A stretch of 64,000 nt of DNA from an uncultured Myxococcales bacterium (GTDB lineage Bacteria; Myxococcota_A; UBA9042): the NCBI GenBank assembly GCA_903896545.1, contig CAITYF010000030.1:1-64000 (forward strand). Reading direction: 5' to 3'. Positions 27,103 through 37,000 of this stretch are shown piece by piece. The translations under genes and the position numbers were made by a program. The notes under the pieces were generated by a model. The model did no database searches and was not told where the DNA came from. It was given only the letters and a program-made list of their open reading frames with translations. The stretch's first letter is position 1, and every line of letters starts with the position of its first letter.

Positions 27103-27671
27103 TCGGTCGGAATCGGCAGCTTCTTGGCGGTCAGCGCCGTGCGCAGCGACGTCAGTCCCGCCGTGCACGCCGCGAACGATCGGTCGCCCAGCACCTTCTT
27201 GATGTCGCACTTTTGCGCCAACGGCCCCTCGGCCGCGCCACAGCATTGCGCCGCTGCAAGGCACGCTGCCTGTTGCGCGGTCGTGTCGGCGACCCACTTG
27301 GCGAACGCCTTGCCTTCCTCAGCGCTCGCCGGACCCAACGTCAGCACGATAGTTCCGAGTTCGACCCGCACTTCATCGGCCCGCAAGGCTTTGGCCTTGA
27401 TGCCATTTTCGCAGGTCAGTTCGTCCCCTGCGGGCGTGCACGGCACTGTGCTCGCGCTTCCCATGCCCGCATCCGCCGTGTCAAAACCGGTGGCGCGAAA
27501 GCGCACCCCGGCGCCTTTCTTGATGCCCTTGCCGACGCTCTCGCGAACGATGTACCAGCGGTCCAGCGCGACGCTCAAGCCGGGCGTCGCGTTGGGTGAC
27601 GTGGGCGTCGGTGTTTGCGCCAGCGCGACAGCAGCACAGAAAACGAGAAACAAAACGGATAGCCACTTCAT
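27093..27671 (-). CDS. Secreted cysteine-containing protein, unknown function
   Basis: ATG 27671 has GGAG six bases upstream and gives 192 residues with a classical Sec signal peptide (KWLSVLFLVFCAAVALAQ), probably cleaved after ALA. The mature protein has a C-terminal half with CLAAAQCCGAAEG, QKCDIKKVLG and FAACTAGL, whose six or so cysteines should form disulfides in the periplasm. The central part is beta-rich (DEVRVELGTIVLTLGPAS). I recognise no family. Its 3' end overlaps the likely start of the pseudokinase gene, so the two may be one transcript. A longer frame to 27743 lacks a ribosome-binding site. Confidence 0.8.
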   Translation of the reverse strand: MKWLSVLFLVFCAAVALAQTPTPTSPNATPGLSVALDRWYIVRESVGKGIKKGAGVRFRATGFDTADAGMGSASTVPCTPAGDELTCENGIKAKALRADEVRVELGTIVLTLGPASAEEGKAFAKWVADTTAQQAACLAAAQCCGAAEGPLAQKCDIKKVLGDRSFAACTAGLTSLRTALTAKKLPIPTECR

Positions 27672-28229
27672 CACAAACTCCGCAGAAAAGTGCGCGCAGG
27701 GATACGCCTGAACAGGAAAACCGAGCAGTCGGTCGGTTGTCAAATGCGCCGAATGCCGTGGCTGCGCGGATAATTTCCGTCGCGGGATTGTTTCGGCGCA
27801 TTCGCGAGCCCATGAACCTGACTCGTCTTTTTTCGAATCCGCAGTATGGTGTCTGCGGGGAAAATAGGCGCAGCGAACTCTGAATTCGTCGCCTGTTCAG
27901 CGCCGAAATGCTGCGAATTAAGACTTTGTAAGGCGTGAAATCGCTGTGTAATTTCTCAGCGAGTGCGACGGATTTATCTTCTGAGTTCAACGATATGTCT
28001 GGCGCGCCGCATCGAAATTGGCGGCGAATTCGCGTGGATTCTGCGGTTTGACCCGCTGCCGCGCCGGTTCGTATGCTCAAATCGACGGCAACTCTGACGG
28101 TGCGGTGCGCGGCGGCGCTTCGTACGCGAGTCGTCGATTCCCAGAAATGTACGGAGCACCTTGCCGCTCGTTGGCGGTCTGGATGCGCGAACAAGAGATC
28201 GCCCGGTCGCGGGTCGCAGGAGTTTGTGA
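27672..28229. other. AT-richer divergent intergenic region
   Basis: This 558-base stretch separates two divergent genes for exported proteins and is clearly richer in A and T than its surroundings, especially 27820-28010. No frame in it looks coding. It should contain the promoters of both neighbours; one candidate for the plus-strand gene is listed separately. I saw no strong hairpin or direct repeat. Confidence 0.5.
28048..28077 (+). promoter_or_regulatory. Candidate sigma-70-type promoter for the 28230 lipoprotein gene
   Basis: TTGACC at 28048-28053 and TATGCT at 28072-28077 are separated by 18 bases, a fair match to the -35 and -10 consensus. It lies about 150 bases before the lipoprotein start codon. 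Proposed by eye only. Confidence 0.3.
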
Positions 28230-30254
28230 ATGAAGAATTGGATCTTGGCCTCGGCCTTGCTGCTGGCATCGGCCTGTGGAACAACAACCGGCGCGTCGAC
28301 GACCGCTGAAGATGCTGCGACGACGGGCGATGACCTCGGCGTCGGCACGGACGCGACTGCGGCGGATCTGGGCGCCAGTGAAGACTCGGCTTCGACCGGC
28401 ACGGACGCTGCGGCGGATGCCGGCACGGACGCCGCGGTGTCGCCAGATGTCACGGACAACGACGCCGTGCTGGTGCCAGACGGTGCGGAAGACGTGGCCG
28501 CTGGAACGGACGCAGTTTCGCCGGGTGAGGACGTCGTCGGCGTGGACAGCCAAGTTCCCGATTCGGGGACCGCAGACGTGACGGAAACGCCCGACACGGG
28601 CGTTGCAGACGCGGGTATCACGGACACGGCACAGACGCCGGATGCCATCGCGGACGCTGGAAATCCGGTTGACGCGACGGTGGATGCTCCGGACGTGGGC
28701 AAGCCGGTCGAGCAGGGTTCATCGTGCGATCCAAACAAGACCAACCAATGCGGCAACTTGCAGACGTGCAAAGCCGGGCCGGACACGAAGTTCTATTGCT
28801 TCTGCCCCGATGGTCAGGCGTACCAGGGCGGCATCTGTGCGGGCGACACGAGCCAAGTCCAGTCGATGTGCGCGTACTTGAGCAAGGACTGCAGCGCGGA
28901 GGGCTACTGCTACGACGTCACGACGTCGACATGCACCTACCTGGCCGACCACAAGCTCACGCACCCCGCGTGCGCTCTGTTGGGCACTAACAAGTCCGTT
29001 GCGACGTGCGTGAGCGCCATCACCGACAAGACCAGCCCGTACTTCACTTCAGCGCAGTGCCCGCTCGTCCAATACTGGTCGAATCCCAGCGACTTCCCGA
29101 TTGACTGCCGGTGCGCGGGCAAATTGGAAAACCTCTGCAAGCGTCCGTACACGTTGGGCGCGGCCATCAGCTTTGGCGACGGCCCCCGCATGCGCAACCT
29201 CGCGAGCACGGTTCAGGCGTGGAACGGCGTCGTGGTCAACGGCGAGTGGCTGTTGCCGGTCGGTTGGTCGACGGCGTCCAAGAAGAGCCAGACGATGATC
29301 TTCGGCATCGATCTGAAGACCGGCAAGCGCCGCTATTTCTCGGGTACGTACGACGACCCGTCCAACGGCTACACCACCGTTGCCGCCGGCGACCCGTTTG
29401 TCAACGTCATGGACATCAAGCTCGGCGCGGATGGATCCCTCTATGCGGTCGGTGCTTCGAGCGACATTGCCGCGCCCAAGGTCTGGAAAATCGACCCCGT
29501 CACCGGCGACCGCACGCTGCTCTTTGACGAAGCGACCGCCGATCCGACGACGCTCTGCGCCAACGGCTCCACGTTGCCCGGCAAGAAGGTCATTCAAATG
29601 GTCCCGGAAGGCTGGGCGATGGACGCTTCGGGCAATTTCTACTTCGCGTACATCAACATGCCCGGTCGCGGCGTGGTGAAGTTCGGCAAGGACTTCGCCA
29701 AATGCGAGTTCCTGACGATGGTACCCGACCTCAACCAGTCGACCACGATGAAGACCGCGATCGGCACCGGCTACGACAGCATTCAGTTTGAAATGCGCGC
29801 TTTTGAGATCATCGCGGACAAGCTCTACGCCGTCGCAGACACGAAGCTCATCGAAGTCGACCTCGCAACTGGCGCGCGCAAGCTGATTTCCAATGCCAAG
29901 GACATCGGTGGCTTGGGCGGCGGTCCCATCAACGCGGAAGGTCTGGGCGACCGCTGGTCCAAGTGGGACCCGTACCGCAACGTCTTGTGGACGCACGGCA
30001 TCTCTGGCGGAAACGGCGCCATCGCCGTGGACTTGACGACCGGTGACCGCACGACGTGGCCTTGCTGGCACCCCGGCATGGGCATTCTCGGCGGCTGCGG
30101 CGGCACGGGAACGTCCTTGATTCCCGGCTATCTGAGCTACGGCGGCATGATCATCGACCCCGTTGAACCGCACGATCTCTACTTCGCTCACGACCTCTTT
30201 TCCGTGGTGAAGTACGAAGTGAAGACCGGAAACTCCTACATCCTCTCGCTGTAG
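28230..30254 (+). CDS. Lipoprotein with Asp-rich tether, Cys-rich module and predicted beta-propeller
   Basis: ATG 28230 follows AGGAG at seven bases. The signal peptide ends in ASAC (Cys16). Residues 20-165 are an Asp/Thr/Ala/Val-rich low-complexity tether. Residues 168-310 are a Cys-rich region with EGF-like spacing (CDPNKTNQCGNLQTC, CFCPDGQAYQGGIC) followed by CAYLSKDCSAEGYCYDV. Residues 310-674 show repeated propeller-like blades with phrases such as VNVMDIKLGADGSLYAVG, KVWKIDPVTGDRTLLFDEA and ADTKLIEVDLATGARKLI. They suggest an SMP-30 or WD-like beta-propeller, possibly six blades. No catalytic signature stands out. The protein is likely surface-exposed and ligand-binding. It stands alone on its strand. 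Confidence 0.8.
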   Translation: MKNWILASALLLASACGTTTGASTTAEDAATTGDDLGVGTDATAADLGASEDSASTGTDAAADAGTDAAVSPDVTDNDAVLVPDGAEDVAAGTDAVSPGEDVVGVDSQVPDSGTADVTETPDTGVADAGITDTAQTPDAIADAGNPVDATVDAPDVGKPVEQGSSCDPNKTNQCGNLQTCKAGPDTKFYCFCPDGQAYQGGICAGDTSQVQSMCAYLSKDCSAEGYCYDVTTSTCTYLADHKLTHPACALLGTNKSVATCVSAITDKTSPYFTSAQCPLVQYWSNPSDFPIDCRCAGKLENLCKRPYTLGAAISFGDGPRMRNLASTVQAWNGVVVNGEWLLPVGWSTASKKSQTMIFGIDLKTGKRRYFSGTYDDPSNGYTTVAAGDPFVNVMDIKLGADGSLYAVGASSDIAAPKVWKIDPVTGDRTLLFDEATADPTTLCANGSTLPGKKVIQMVPEGWAMDASGNFYFAYINMPGRGVVKFGKDFAKCEFLTMVPDLNQSTTMKTAIGTGYDSIQFEMRAFEIIADKLYAVADTKLIEVDLATGARKLISNAKDIGGLGGGPINAEGLGDRWSKWDPYRNVLWTHGISGGNGAIAVDLTTGDRTTWPCWHPGMGILGGCGGTGTSLIPGYLSYGGMIIDPVEPHDLYFAHDLFSVVKYEVKTGNSYILSL

Positions 30255-30286
30255 CGCCGGGCCTTCCTCGCGCCAACGGCTCGTGG

Positions 30287-30961
30287 CTACTCCGGCAGCC
30301 CCAAAGCCCGCACCAGAAACTGCACAAACGGCACCGTCTGCTCGAGCCGTTCGATGATCACCGATTCCATGTCCGCGCTCAGCACCTCTGCGTCTGTGAG
30401 CGGACTGCTGAGGGCGAAGTCCTTGCGCTTGATGTCCTCGATGAAGGGATGTTTGGGGTCAAAACCCGCCGGCGGCTTCTTCAGGGACTCCCCGACCATG
30501 CCGCACGGTGAAACACGAGAGGCTGCGCCGACCGCGTGTCCCCAGGCTTCGGGCTGCTGGCCGATGGCCTGACGGATGCGCGCAACGGCTTCCGCATCGG
30601 GTCGCCACAGACCGCCGCCGACAGCTGACGAATCCGGGGCGATGCGCAGGTAGAACGCCGGGGCCGCATCTTCGCCACCCGCCTCGTGCCAAAACTGTGC
30701 GGCAAAGGCAGGTTTGTACGGCGACTTGTCCTTGGAGAACCGTACGTCGCGGAAGATCCGCATCAGCGAGCCACCCTGCGGCCGTGGATCCACGACGGTA
30801 TGCGGCGACAGCGCGCGAATCCGCGGGGCCAAATCCACCAGCAATTGCAGCATCGCGTCGCGGTTGGCCTCGTAGCGTTTGCGATTGGCATCGAACCACA
30901 CGCGGTCGTTGTTGGCCTTCAATTCGCGCAGAAAAGGCATGAAATCGGCGGGCAAGGGCAT
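30287..30961 (-). CDS. DUF2461 (TIGR02453) family protein
   Basis: The ATG at 30961 has GGAG six bases upstream and yields 224 residues; an ATG two codons earlier lies too close to that GGAG. The whole length matches DUF2461: FMPFLRELKANNDRVWFDAN, RYEANRDAMLQLLVDLAPRI, MRIFRDVRFSKDKSPYKPAF and the C-terminal LVRALGLPE. The family is widespread, cytoplasmic and of unknown biochemical function; some members are annotated as conserved single-domain proteins with no catalytic claim. It converges with the propeller lipoprotein, with 32 bases between the stops. Nothing odd is visible in it. Confidence 0.92.
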   Translation of the reverse strand: MPLPADFMPFLRELKANNDRVWFDANRKRYEANRDAMLQLLVDLAPRIRALSPHTVVDPRPQGGSLMRIFRDVRFSKDKSPYKPAFAAQFWHEAGGEDAAPAFYLRIAPDSSAVGGGLWRPDAEAVARIRQAIGQQPEAWGHAVGAASRVSPCGMVGESLKKPPAGFDPKHPFIEDIKRKDFALSSPLTDAEVLSADMESVIIERLEQTVPFVQFLVRALGLPE

Positions 30962-31360
30962 CGTCATCTCCGTTTGGTTGCCATGCGCCTTTGGCCACCC
31001 GACATACAATCAGCTGGCACGTGGCAATGCGGGCCGCGGCTGCGGACTGCCGTAAAGCCTCGGGGCGGCGCGCCCCTGCGTCATTTTCTACCGAACCGTT
31101 GACGCTGTCGATTCTACGGCGACCGCGTCGCGGACGACCGCTTCGTGCGCTGCGGCCTGTTCTGTCTCGAACCCGTGGCAAAGAGCCGATGCTGCAGCGG
31201 AGCCACAGGCGGAGTAGGACGCAGAAGGAGCGGTATCTTAGGTTGTTGGACAGAGCCTGGCCCGAACGGCGACAGGTCTGACTCACTCCGGCACGCGATT
31301 CTCAAGAGGTCAGCATGTGTCGCTGAGTCCGTTCCGTCCCCGCACCGTTTGCGCGCGGCG
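30962..31360. other. Intergenic stretch, no gene seen
   Basis: About 400 bases separate two minus-strand genes. Several frames are open through it on both strands, but none has a ribosome-binding site, signal peptide or recognisable motif. The stretch probably holds the promoter for the DUF2461 gene near its left end and the end of the operon transcript at its right end. No hairpin with a T-tract was found. Confidence 0.35.
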
Positions 31361-31987
31361 TTACCACGGCTTCTTCACGGCAACGGGCACGGACACGCTC
31401 CGTTGTTGCAGCTGGCGGCGGCACGCAGGGCAGAGGTCGTCCTCGCCATCGACCGTTGCGACCTTCCCCCGCGCGTCTTCCATCAGGCAACCTTGCGTCG
31501 GGCAGTGCTCCAAGCCAAACGTGTGCCCGACTTCGTGGGTCGCAACTTTGGCCATGCGCGCCAACTCCACGCGCACCGGCACGCCGCGTCGGGCGCGGTA
31601 GGACGACAGCACGCACGCGCCACCGTCCAGACTGCCGAGTCCGAGCACGCCCCAATCCTCGTTCGCACCTTTGCTTGTCGAGATGTCCGCGGACGTCAGG
31701 CCGACAATCTTCTTGCCGTCAGGTGGCAGTCGTTTCTGTAGCCAGTCCAGCAACTTCTCAGCACGCCAACGGTGCCGCGGTGGGTAGAAAGCGCTACGTG
31801 GCAGCGGCGCCGGTGGAAGCACGTGCACAGTCACGGGGTAGAACGCCTGCAACGCCGCGACGATGGCGGCGATGACCTTCGGCCCCGGTGCTGGTTGCAG
31901 CGGCTGCAGGTAGATCACGGGCTGCGCCGCGCAAGCCAGCGATTGCCAAAGGAGTCCGAGCGTCAGCAGAAGAAGTCGAAGCTTCAA
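31361..31987 (-). CDS. Exported archaemetzincin-family zinc peptidase
   Basis: The 208-residue protein contains the full archaemetzincin signature HEVGHTFGLEH (residues 151-161), with Cys162, Cys167, Met169, and the CPAC pair at 186-189. These supply the catalytic zinc (three His), the catalytic Glu152, and a second structural zinc. It begins with MKLRLLLLTLGLLWQSLACA, a Sec signal peptide cleaved near ACA-AQ or possibly a lipobox. Most archaemetzincins are cytoplasmic, so export is notable. Its ATG overlaps the stop of pbpC by four bases (ATGA), and alpha-2-macroglobulin lies just upstream, so all three should be co-translated. A periplasmic aminopeptidase-like role near cell-wall synthesis is inferred. 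Confidence 0.88.
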   Translation of the reverse strand: MKLRLLLLTLGLLWQSLACAAQPVIYLQPLQPAPGPKVIAAIVAALQAFYPVTVHVLPPAPLPRSAFYPPRHRWRAEKLLDWLQKRLPPDGKKIVGLTSADISTSKGANEDWGVLGLGSLDGGACVLSSYRARRGVPVRVELARMAKVATHEVGHTFGLEHCPTQGCLMEDARGKVATVDGEDDLCPACRRQLQQRSVSVPVAVKKPW

Positions 31988-34014
31988 GGCGTCACCTCGT
32001 CAGTCTGTGCAAACGCGCGGTGATCGTGCGCCCATTGACCAGCCACGCTTGGCCACCGCACGGTTTCATCGCCCGCGGCGTCGTGTCCATGCCAATCGCA
32101 CGTTGCACGTGGGCGCTGCGTGGGTAGCACGAATTCGCGCTTCCGATGCGGACAATCCTGAGTCGGCAACAGCCCCGAAAGCGCGCATACCTCGATGGTC
32201 TGCAACGTCTCAGGACGTTGTGGCAGCGTCAGCGTCTTACCGTGCCCCGCCAAGAGCAGCCCCGCGCGCACCAACGGCGCTGCCGCGCGCATCGCCAGCA
32301 GGCCAAAAGTCGACGATCCGTCGAAGTTGCCCGCCCACGCGCCCACGGTCCACTCGTTCGTCGCGCCGATCGCCAGCGTGTCCGAGAAACCGCGCGACGT
32401 GCCGGTCTTCGCGGCGATGGCAAAAGGCAAGTCGATCGGTAGGTCCGCGCCGAAGACCGCGCGCCGCGCGTCGTCGTCCGCCAGCATGTCCATGACTTGC
32501 CACGCGACTTCAGGGCTGAACACGCGCCTCTCCGGGATCGCCTGCGGCGTCCAAAAGGTGCCATCCCCGCGGAGCACGTCCGTGACCCCGTGCGCTGCGA
32601 TGACGCGCCCGTCGCGGACCAGAAACCCAAACGCGGATGTCAGGTCCAGGAGCCGCACGCGCGCCGCGCCCAGGGCGAGACGGAGGCCGTAATCGTTCGC
32701 GTTGCCCGCAAGCGGACCTACGCCCGCCGTGGCCAGTCGCGCAATCAGCCGATTCACGCCGACCTGCTCCAGCACGTGCACTGCCGCGAGATTCAGCGAA
32801 CCCGCCAGCGCATTGCGCAGACGCACCGGCCCCCGCTCTGGCTGCGTCAACCGCCGCACGCGGTACTCAGACGGCACGTCGTGGATGTCCAGCGCCACGC
32901 TCGCTGGGTTCTGACCGTCCTCCAGCGCCAGCCCGTAGATGAACGGCTTGAGCGCAGAGCCGGGATGCCGGCGCCAGGTCGCGATGTCGACTGCGTTCAC
33001 ATCCTCATCGACGCTGCCGGCCAGCGCCGTAACCTCACCGCTTTGCGAGTCCACAATGACCACACCCGCTTGGCTCACACCGTCGTCGCGCAGTTCTGCG
33101 ACGTGGCGCTGCATGCGGGCCTGCAGTTGGGTTTGCAACGTCAGATCCAGCGTTGTGTGTACCACGCCGCCCGACCGCTTCACGTCCTCGGGCAACTGCC
33201 GCAGCACCCACGAACAGAAATGCGGCGCGGCAAATGGTTGTCGCTGGATCGCGACCTGCACGGACTCGGCTTCAATCCGCGCGACGTCCTCCGCCGTCAG
33301 TTGCCCGCGCTCTTGCAATAGCGCGAGCACGTGGTGGCGTCGGACCAGCGCCCGCTCGCGGTGGCGCACAGGGTCGTAACCCGCCGGCGAGCGCGGCAGC
33401 ACGGTCAGCAACGCCAGCTCGCCCGAGGACAAGGCCGCCGCAGGCTTGCCAAAGAACGTCTGCGCCGCGGAACTGAGACCATACGCGCCGCGGCCAAAAT
33501 AGGCGCGATTCAGGTACTGTTCAAGAATCTGCGCTTTGCTCAACGCCCGCTCCAGCCGCGCGGCCAGCACCATTTCCGCAATCTTGTTGCGCCACGTTCG
33601 CGCCTGACCGGGATGCTCCACCATGCGGACGAGCTGCATCGTCACCGTTGACGCGCCGAAGGCCGCGCGTCCGGCCCAGAGGTCCAGCCAAGCTGCGCGC
33701 ACAACCGCGTGGACGTCGACGCCGTGGTGGGCAAAAAAGCCGTCGTCCTCCGCCGCCAGCAGCGTCGTCACGGCAAACGGCGGCAAGTCCGCCAGCCGCG
33801 TCCAGGGCGCGCGCCGGCCGTCGGGGGAGGGCACGCTGCGCAACGGCGTCCCGTGGCGGTCCAGCAAGACGAGCGGGCCGTTTTGCGCGGGATCCAAACG
33901 CTGGACGGGGTAGCGCCAGCCCAGCACCGCAACGGCGAACGTCAGCGACAACGCCACTGCGCCTGCGAGTCCTGCGAGGAGCGCGCGGCGCAGCCACAAA
34001 TAGAAAGTCGCCAT
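31984..34014 (-). CDS. pbpC: Penicillin-binding protein 1C
   Basis: This 676-residue bifunctional class A PBP polymerises and may cross-link peptidoglycan in the periplasm. An N-terminal anchor (residues 10-32) precedes the GT51 domain: AAEDDGFFAHHG (Glu89), GASTVTMQLVRM, RNKIAEMVLAARLE and ILEQYLNRAYFGRGAYG. The transpeptidase domain has SALK (Ser353, Lys356), SLN (406-408) and KTG (536-538). The tail CALSGLLPTQDCPHRKREF followed by CDWH is typical of PbpC. The C-terminal extension found in the 770-residue Escherichia coli PbpC (BiPBP_C) is mostly missing. Three bases separate it from the alpha-2-macroglobulin gene upstream, the classic yfhM-pbpC pairing, and it overlaps the archaemetzincin gene downstream. 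Confidence 0.97.
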   Translation of the reverse strand: MATFYLWLRRALLAGLAGAVALSLTFAVAVLGWRYPVQRLDPAQNGPLVLLDRHGTPLRSVPSPDGRRAPWTRLADLPPFAVTTLLAAEDDGFFAHHGVDVHAVVRAAWLDLWAGRAAFGASTVTMQLVRMVEHPGQARTWRNKIAEMVLAARLERALSKAQILEQYLNRAYFGRGAYGLSSAAQTFFGKPAAALSSGELALLTVLPRSPAGYDPVRHRERALVRRHHVLALLQERGQLTAEDVARIEAESVQVAIQRQPFAAPHFCSWVLRQLPEDVKRSGGVVHTTLDLTLQTQLQARMQRHVAELRDDGVSQAGVVIVDSQSGEVTALAGSVDEDVNAVDIATWRRHPGSALKPFIYGLALEDGQNPASVALDIHDVPSEYRVRRLTQPERGPVRLRNALAGSLNLAAVHVLEQVGVNRLIARLATAGVGPLAGNANDYGLRLALGAARVRLLDLTSAFGFLVRDGRVIAAHGVTDVLRGDGTFWTPQAIPERRVFSPEVAWQVMDMLADDDARRAVFGADLPIDLPFAIAAKTGTSRGFSDTLAIGATNEWTVGAWAGNFDGSSTFGLLAMRAAAPLVRAGLLLAGHGKTLTLPQRPETLQTIEVCALSGLLPTQDCPHRKREFVLPTQRPRATCDWHGHDAAGDETVRWPSVAGQWAHDHRAFAQTDEVTP

Positions 34015-34017
34015 CGG

Positions 34018-37000
34018 CTACTTCACCACGACCGTCGCGCTGGCCGACCGTCCGTGCAAGTCGGGTTCGTACATCGCCTCCACCGTCGTCGGTGCTGCGG
34101 TGAACGTGCCGGAAATCAGCGCCCGCGCCAGATAGTGGAACCGCGTCAGCCCCGCGTTCAGCTGACCTGCAAACGCTCGGGTTTCCTCATCGTGTTGCTC
34201 CTTCCACTGCCAGACCCACCAGCGCCCCGTCCAATCGTCCGCGCCGTACCCGTGGCCCAGCACTTCGTCGTTGTCCTCCGCGCGCAGGCTCGCGCCCTCA
34301 AACCCGGCGGGCAACGGGTCAACCAACGCCACATCGCGGCGCGACTTCGCCGTCTGGATCGCAATCTCCACCTTCACCAGTTGTCCTGCCTTCACTTCGG
34401 TCAGCTCTTTTCCCGTCTCCGGGTTTAGATAGCGCCGAGTCACCTGGAAGCCGCGGTCGACCGCCTGTGCCGGCTGTTCGCGCCGCGCCGTCACCACGCG
34501 CGCCAGGTACCGCACCGGCGTTGTCGTCTGGATGCTCAACGAACCCGGCTGCACGTCTGCCAGCGGCAGGCTCAAGTTCACCGCTTCGTGGCCGTGAATC
34601 GTCTGGTCCGCCAGCGTCTTGCCGTTCAATTGCACCACAACGTGCGCTTCCCCCTTGGACTGCGCCCGTGCCCAAGCTGCCAAGGCCGTGACTGCGTGGG
34701 CGTTGTCGTGCGTGTTCGCCCACGAGCCATCCTCGCGTGCTGAAGTCAGCAAGTGCTGGGCCAGTTTCGGACTCAGAGGGTGCTTGGGCTGCAGGATCAA
34801 GAGCGCCTCCAGCAGCGCCGCGGTCGGCCGAACGTTGCGCAGCGTTGGCCACCACCAGTCGTCCTCGCCCGCGTCGCGGTCCACCACATACGCGGCGTCG
34901 CCCTCGACGACGACGTGTGCCAACAGCTCTGCCAAGAGCGTCTGGATCTGCGCTGTCGGCGCCTTGCTTGCCACCAGAGCGTGCAGGAGGACAGCTTGAC
35001 CAAACCGCGGCAGGGCCGCACGGGCGTCAAAAAGCCGCGTATTGAGGCTCGCGTCCGCGGCGTCCAGCCCGGCAAGCACGTCTGCCGCTTGCACGAGTGT
35101 CACCGTGTCGCGGTTCCCGTTGATTTGCGTCTGCCGCCGCGTCCAATCCGCCAGCGCCCGCGCGCCGTCCATCGCCAGCGTGTGGTCCACCGCGATGCCT
35201 GACCGCAGCAACTCCACCACGCCTTGCATCGCGTACACGGTGTAATGCGGCTCACCGTGACCACCCGGCCACAGGCTGAAGTGCCCGGAAGAATCCTGGA
35301 ACTTCAAAAGTTTCGCGGCGCCCGCGGCCAGATACTTGTCCAGCGTCGGCCCTTGCAGCCCGTCCAGGCCCGCGACCACGGCGAGTTCCTTCACCTTGGC
35401 AAGCGGCACCAAGCGCGACAGCGTCTGCTCCAGACAACCGTACGGGTACGCGATGAGCGCCTTGAGCGCCGGCTGCAGCGCGGCCATGCCAGTGCGGTCA
35501 ATCGCGATTTCCAGGCGGCTTGCGCCCGCGACGAACCCCGGCTGAAACGCGACCGGGATCTCGACACGCTGCTCCGTGCGGCCTTTGCCCGCGACCGTGC
35601 GGTCGACCATCAGGCGCTCCACCAGCGGCAACTCCATTTCGACGCTGTCGTGTGACTTGCCCAGCGAGACGTCAATCCGCAGCGTCGCTTTCTCGCCTGT
35701 CAGTGCGGTCGCCGCAAACGGCACGCGGATCGACCCTTCCGACGGCACCTGCACGCGCATTTCCGCCTGGTCCACAGTCACACCTGTTGCCGTCACCTTC
35801 ACCAGCGCCTCGCCCGCCACGCCAGAGTGGTTGTGCACCAGCACACCGAGATCGGCGCGATCGCCCGGTACCAGGAACCGCGGCACGATGGGCTGTGCCT
35901 GAACCGGCTTCTTGACCGTGAAGCGCTTGTCACCCGATCCGAACCGCGCGCCATTGTCCGCCGCGATCGCCATGACGCGAAAAGCCGTCAGGTTGTCCGG
36001 CGCGGTGAAGTGGACCGTCACGGTGCCGTTCTCGTCCGTGACCAACGCGGGTGCCCAGAACGCCGAGGACAGGAATCGCTTGCGAACCTGGGACCGCGCC
36101 GCGCTGTCGCCGCCTTCCTCGGTGTCGTTCACGTGCGGATCGGATGGGCGCAAGAGGTTGGTCCAGTTCGTCGCGGTCGTCACCGCCCAGTCCCACGGCG
36201 CGTACATGGGGTCGTGCAAGTCGGGCGTCCGGAAGCCAATGAGTTGCAACACGCCTTCATCGGCGACGGAGACGGCGACTTCACCCACAACCGGTGCGTC
36301 ATTGGAGCTCAGTCTCACGGTCGCCGTGACTTCCTCGCCGGGTTCGTACGACTCGCGTGCCGTTGTGACCGTCACTTTCAGATGCCGATCACTGGCCACC
36401 ACGGGCAAGTTCACAACGCCCATCTGCAAGCGTGGTCGCTGTTTGTCCTCCGGACCCGAACGCCCTTGGACAACCGTCACGCTCGCCATCACGTTGGGCG
36501 CGTTCTCGGCGCTCAGGCGGAAGTCGAACGGCTCCGCTTGGCCCTTCAGCGGCTGCACCCGCGCATCCAGCACGCCGTTGCGCTCCACGGTCAGCAGCGC
36601 AAGCCCCGTGTGCAGCGACGTTCGCGCCAAAATGCGCGCTGAATCTCCGGGCTTGTACGTCTTCTGCGACGCCACCAAATCCATTTTCGCCGCGCCACTC
36701 GGCTGCCACGCAGCGTTGCCCGCCCCGTGCACCCACAGCCAACTTGAAGTCTTGACGACGTGGCCTTTCGCATCCTTCGCCGACAGTTCCACGTGATAGG
36801 AGCCAGGCTCCGGCGGCGTCACTGTCAGTGCGGTCTGGGCCCCGTTCAGTGTCACTTGTTGCTCCGTGCTTGCGGTCTCCACGTGCTTGCAGTCCTCGTC
36901 GTACGCCGAACTGTGACGACGCGGCGTGCACACCCAGTCTTCGCGCACCAACTTCAACGTCGCCGACGTCCGCGCTGGAGTGCCATCGGGGTGCAGCGCA

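Noticed and set aside
27481-28287. Minus-strand ORF of 268 codons in the divergent region
   Set aside because: It overlaps the secreted protein gene in another frame and covers an AT-rich promoter region with no coding bias.
31145-31741. Plus-strand ORF of 198 codons
   Set aside because: It overlaps the archaemetzincin gene antisense and has no conserved motif or ribosome-binding site.
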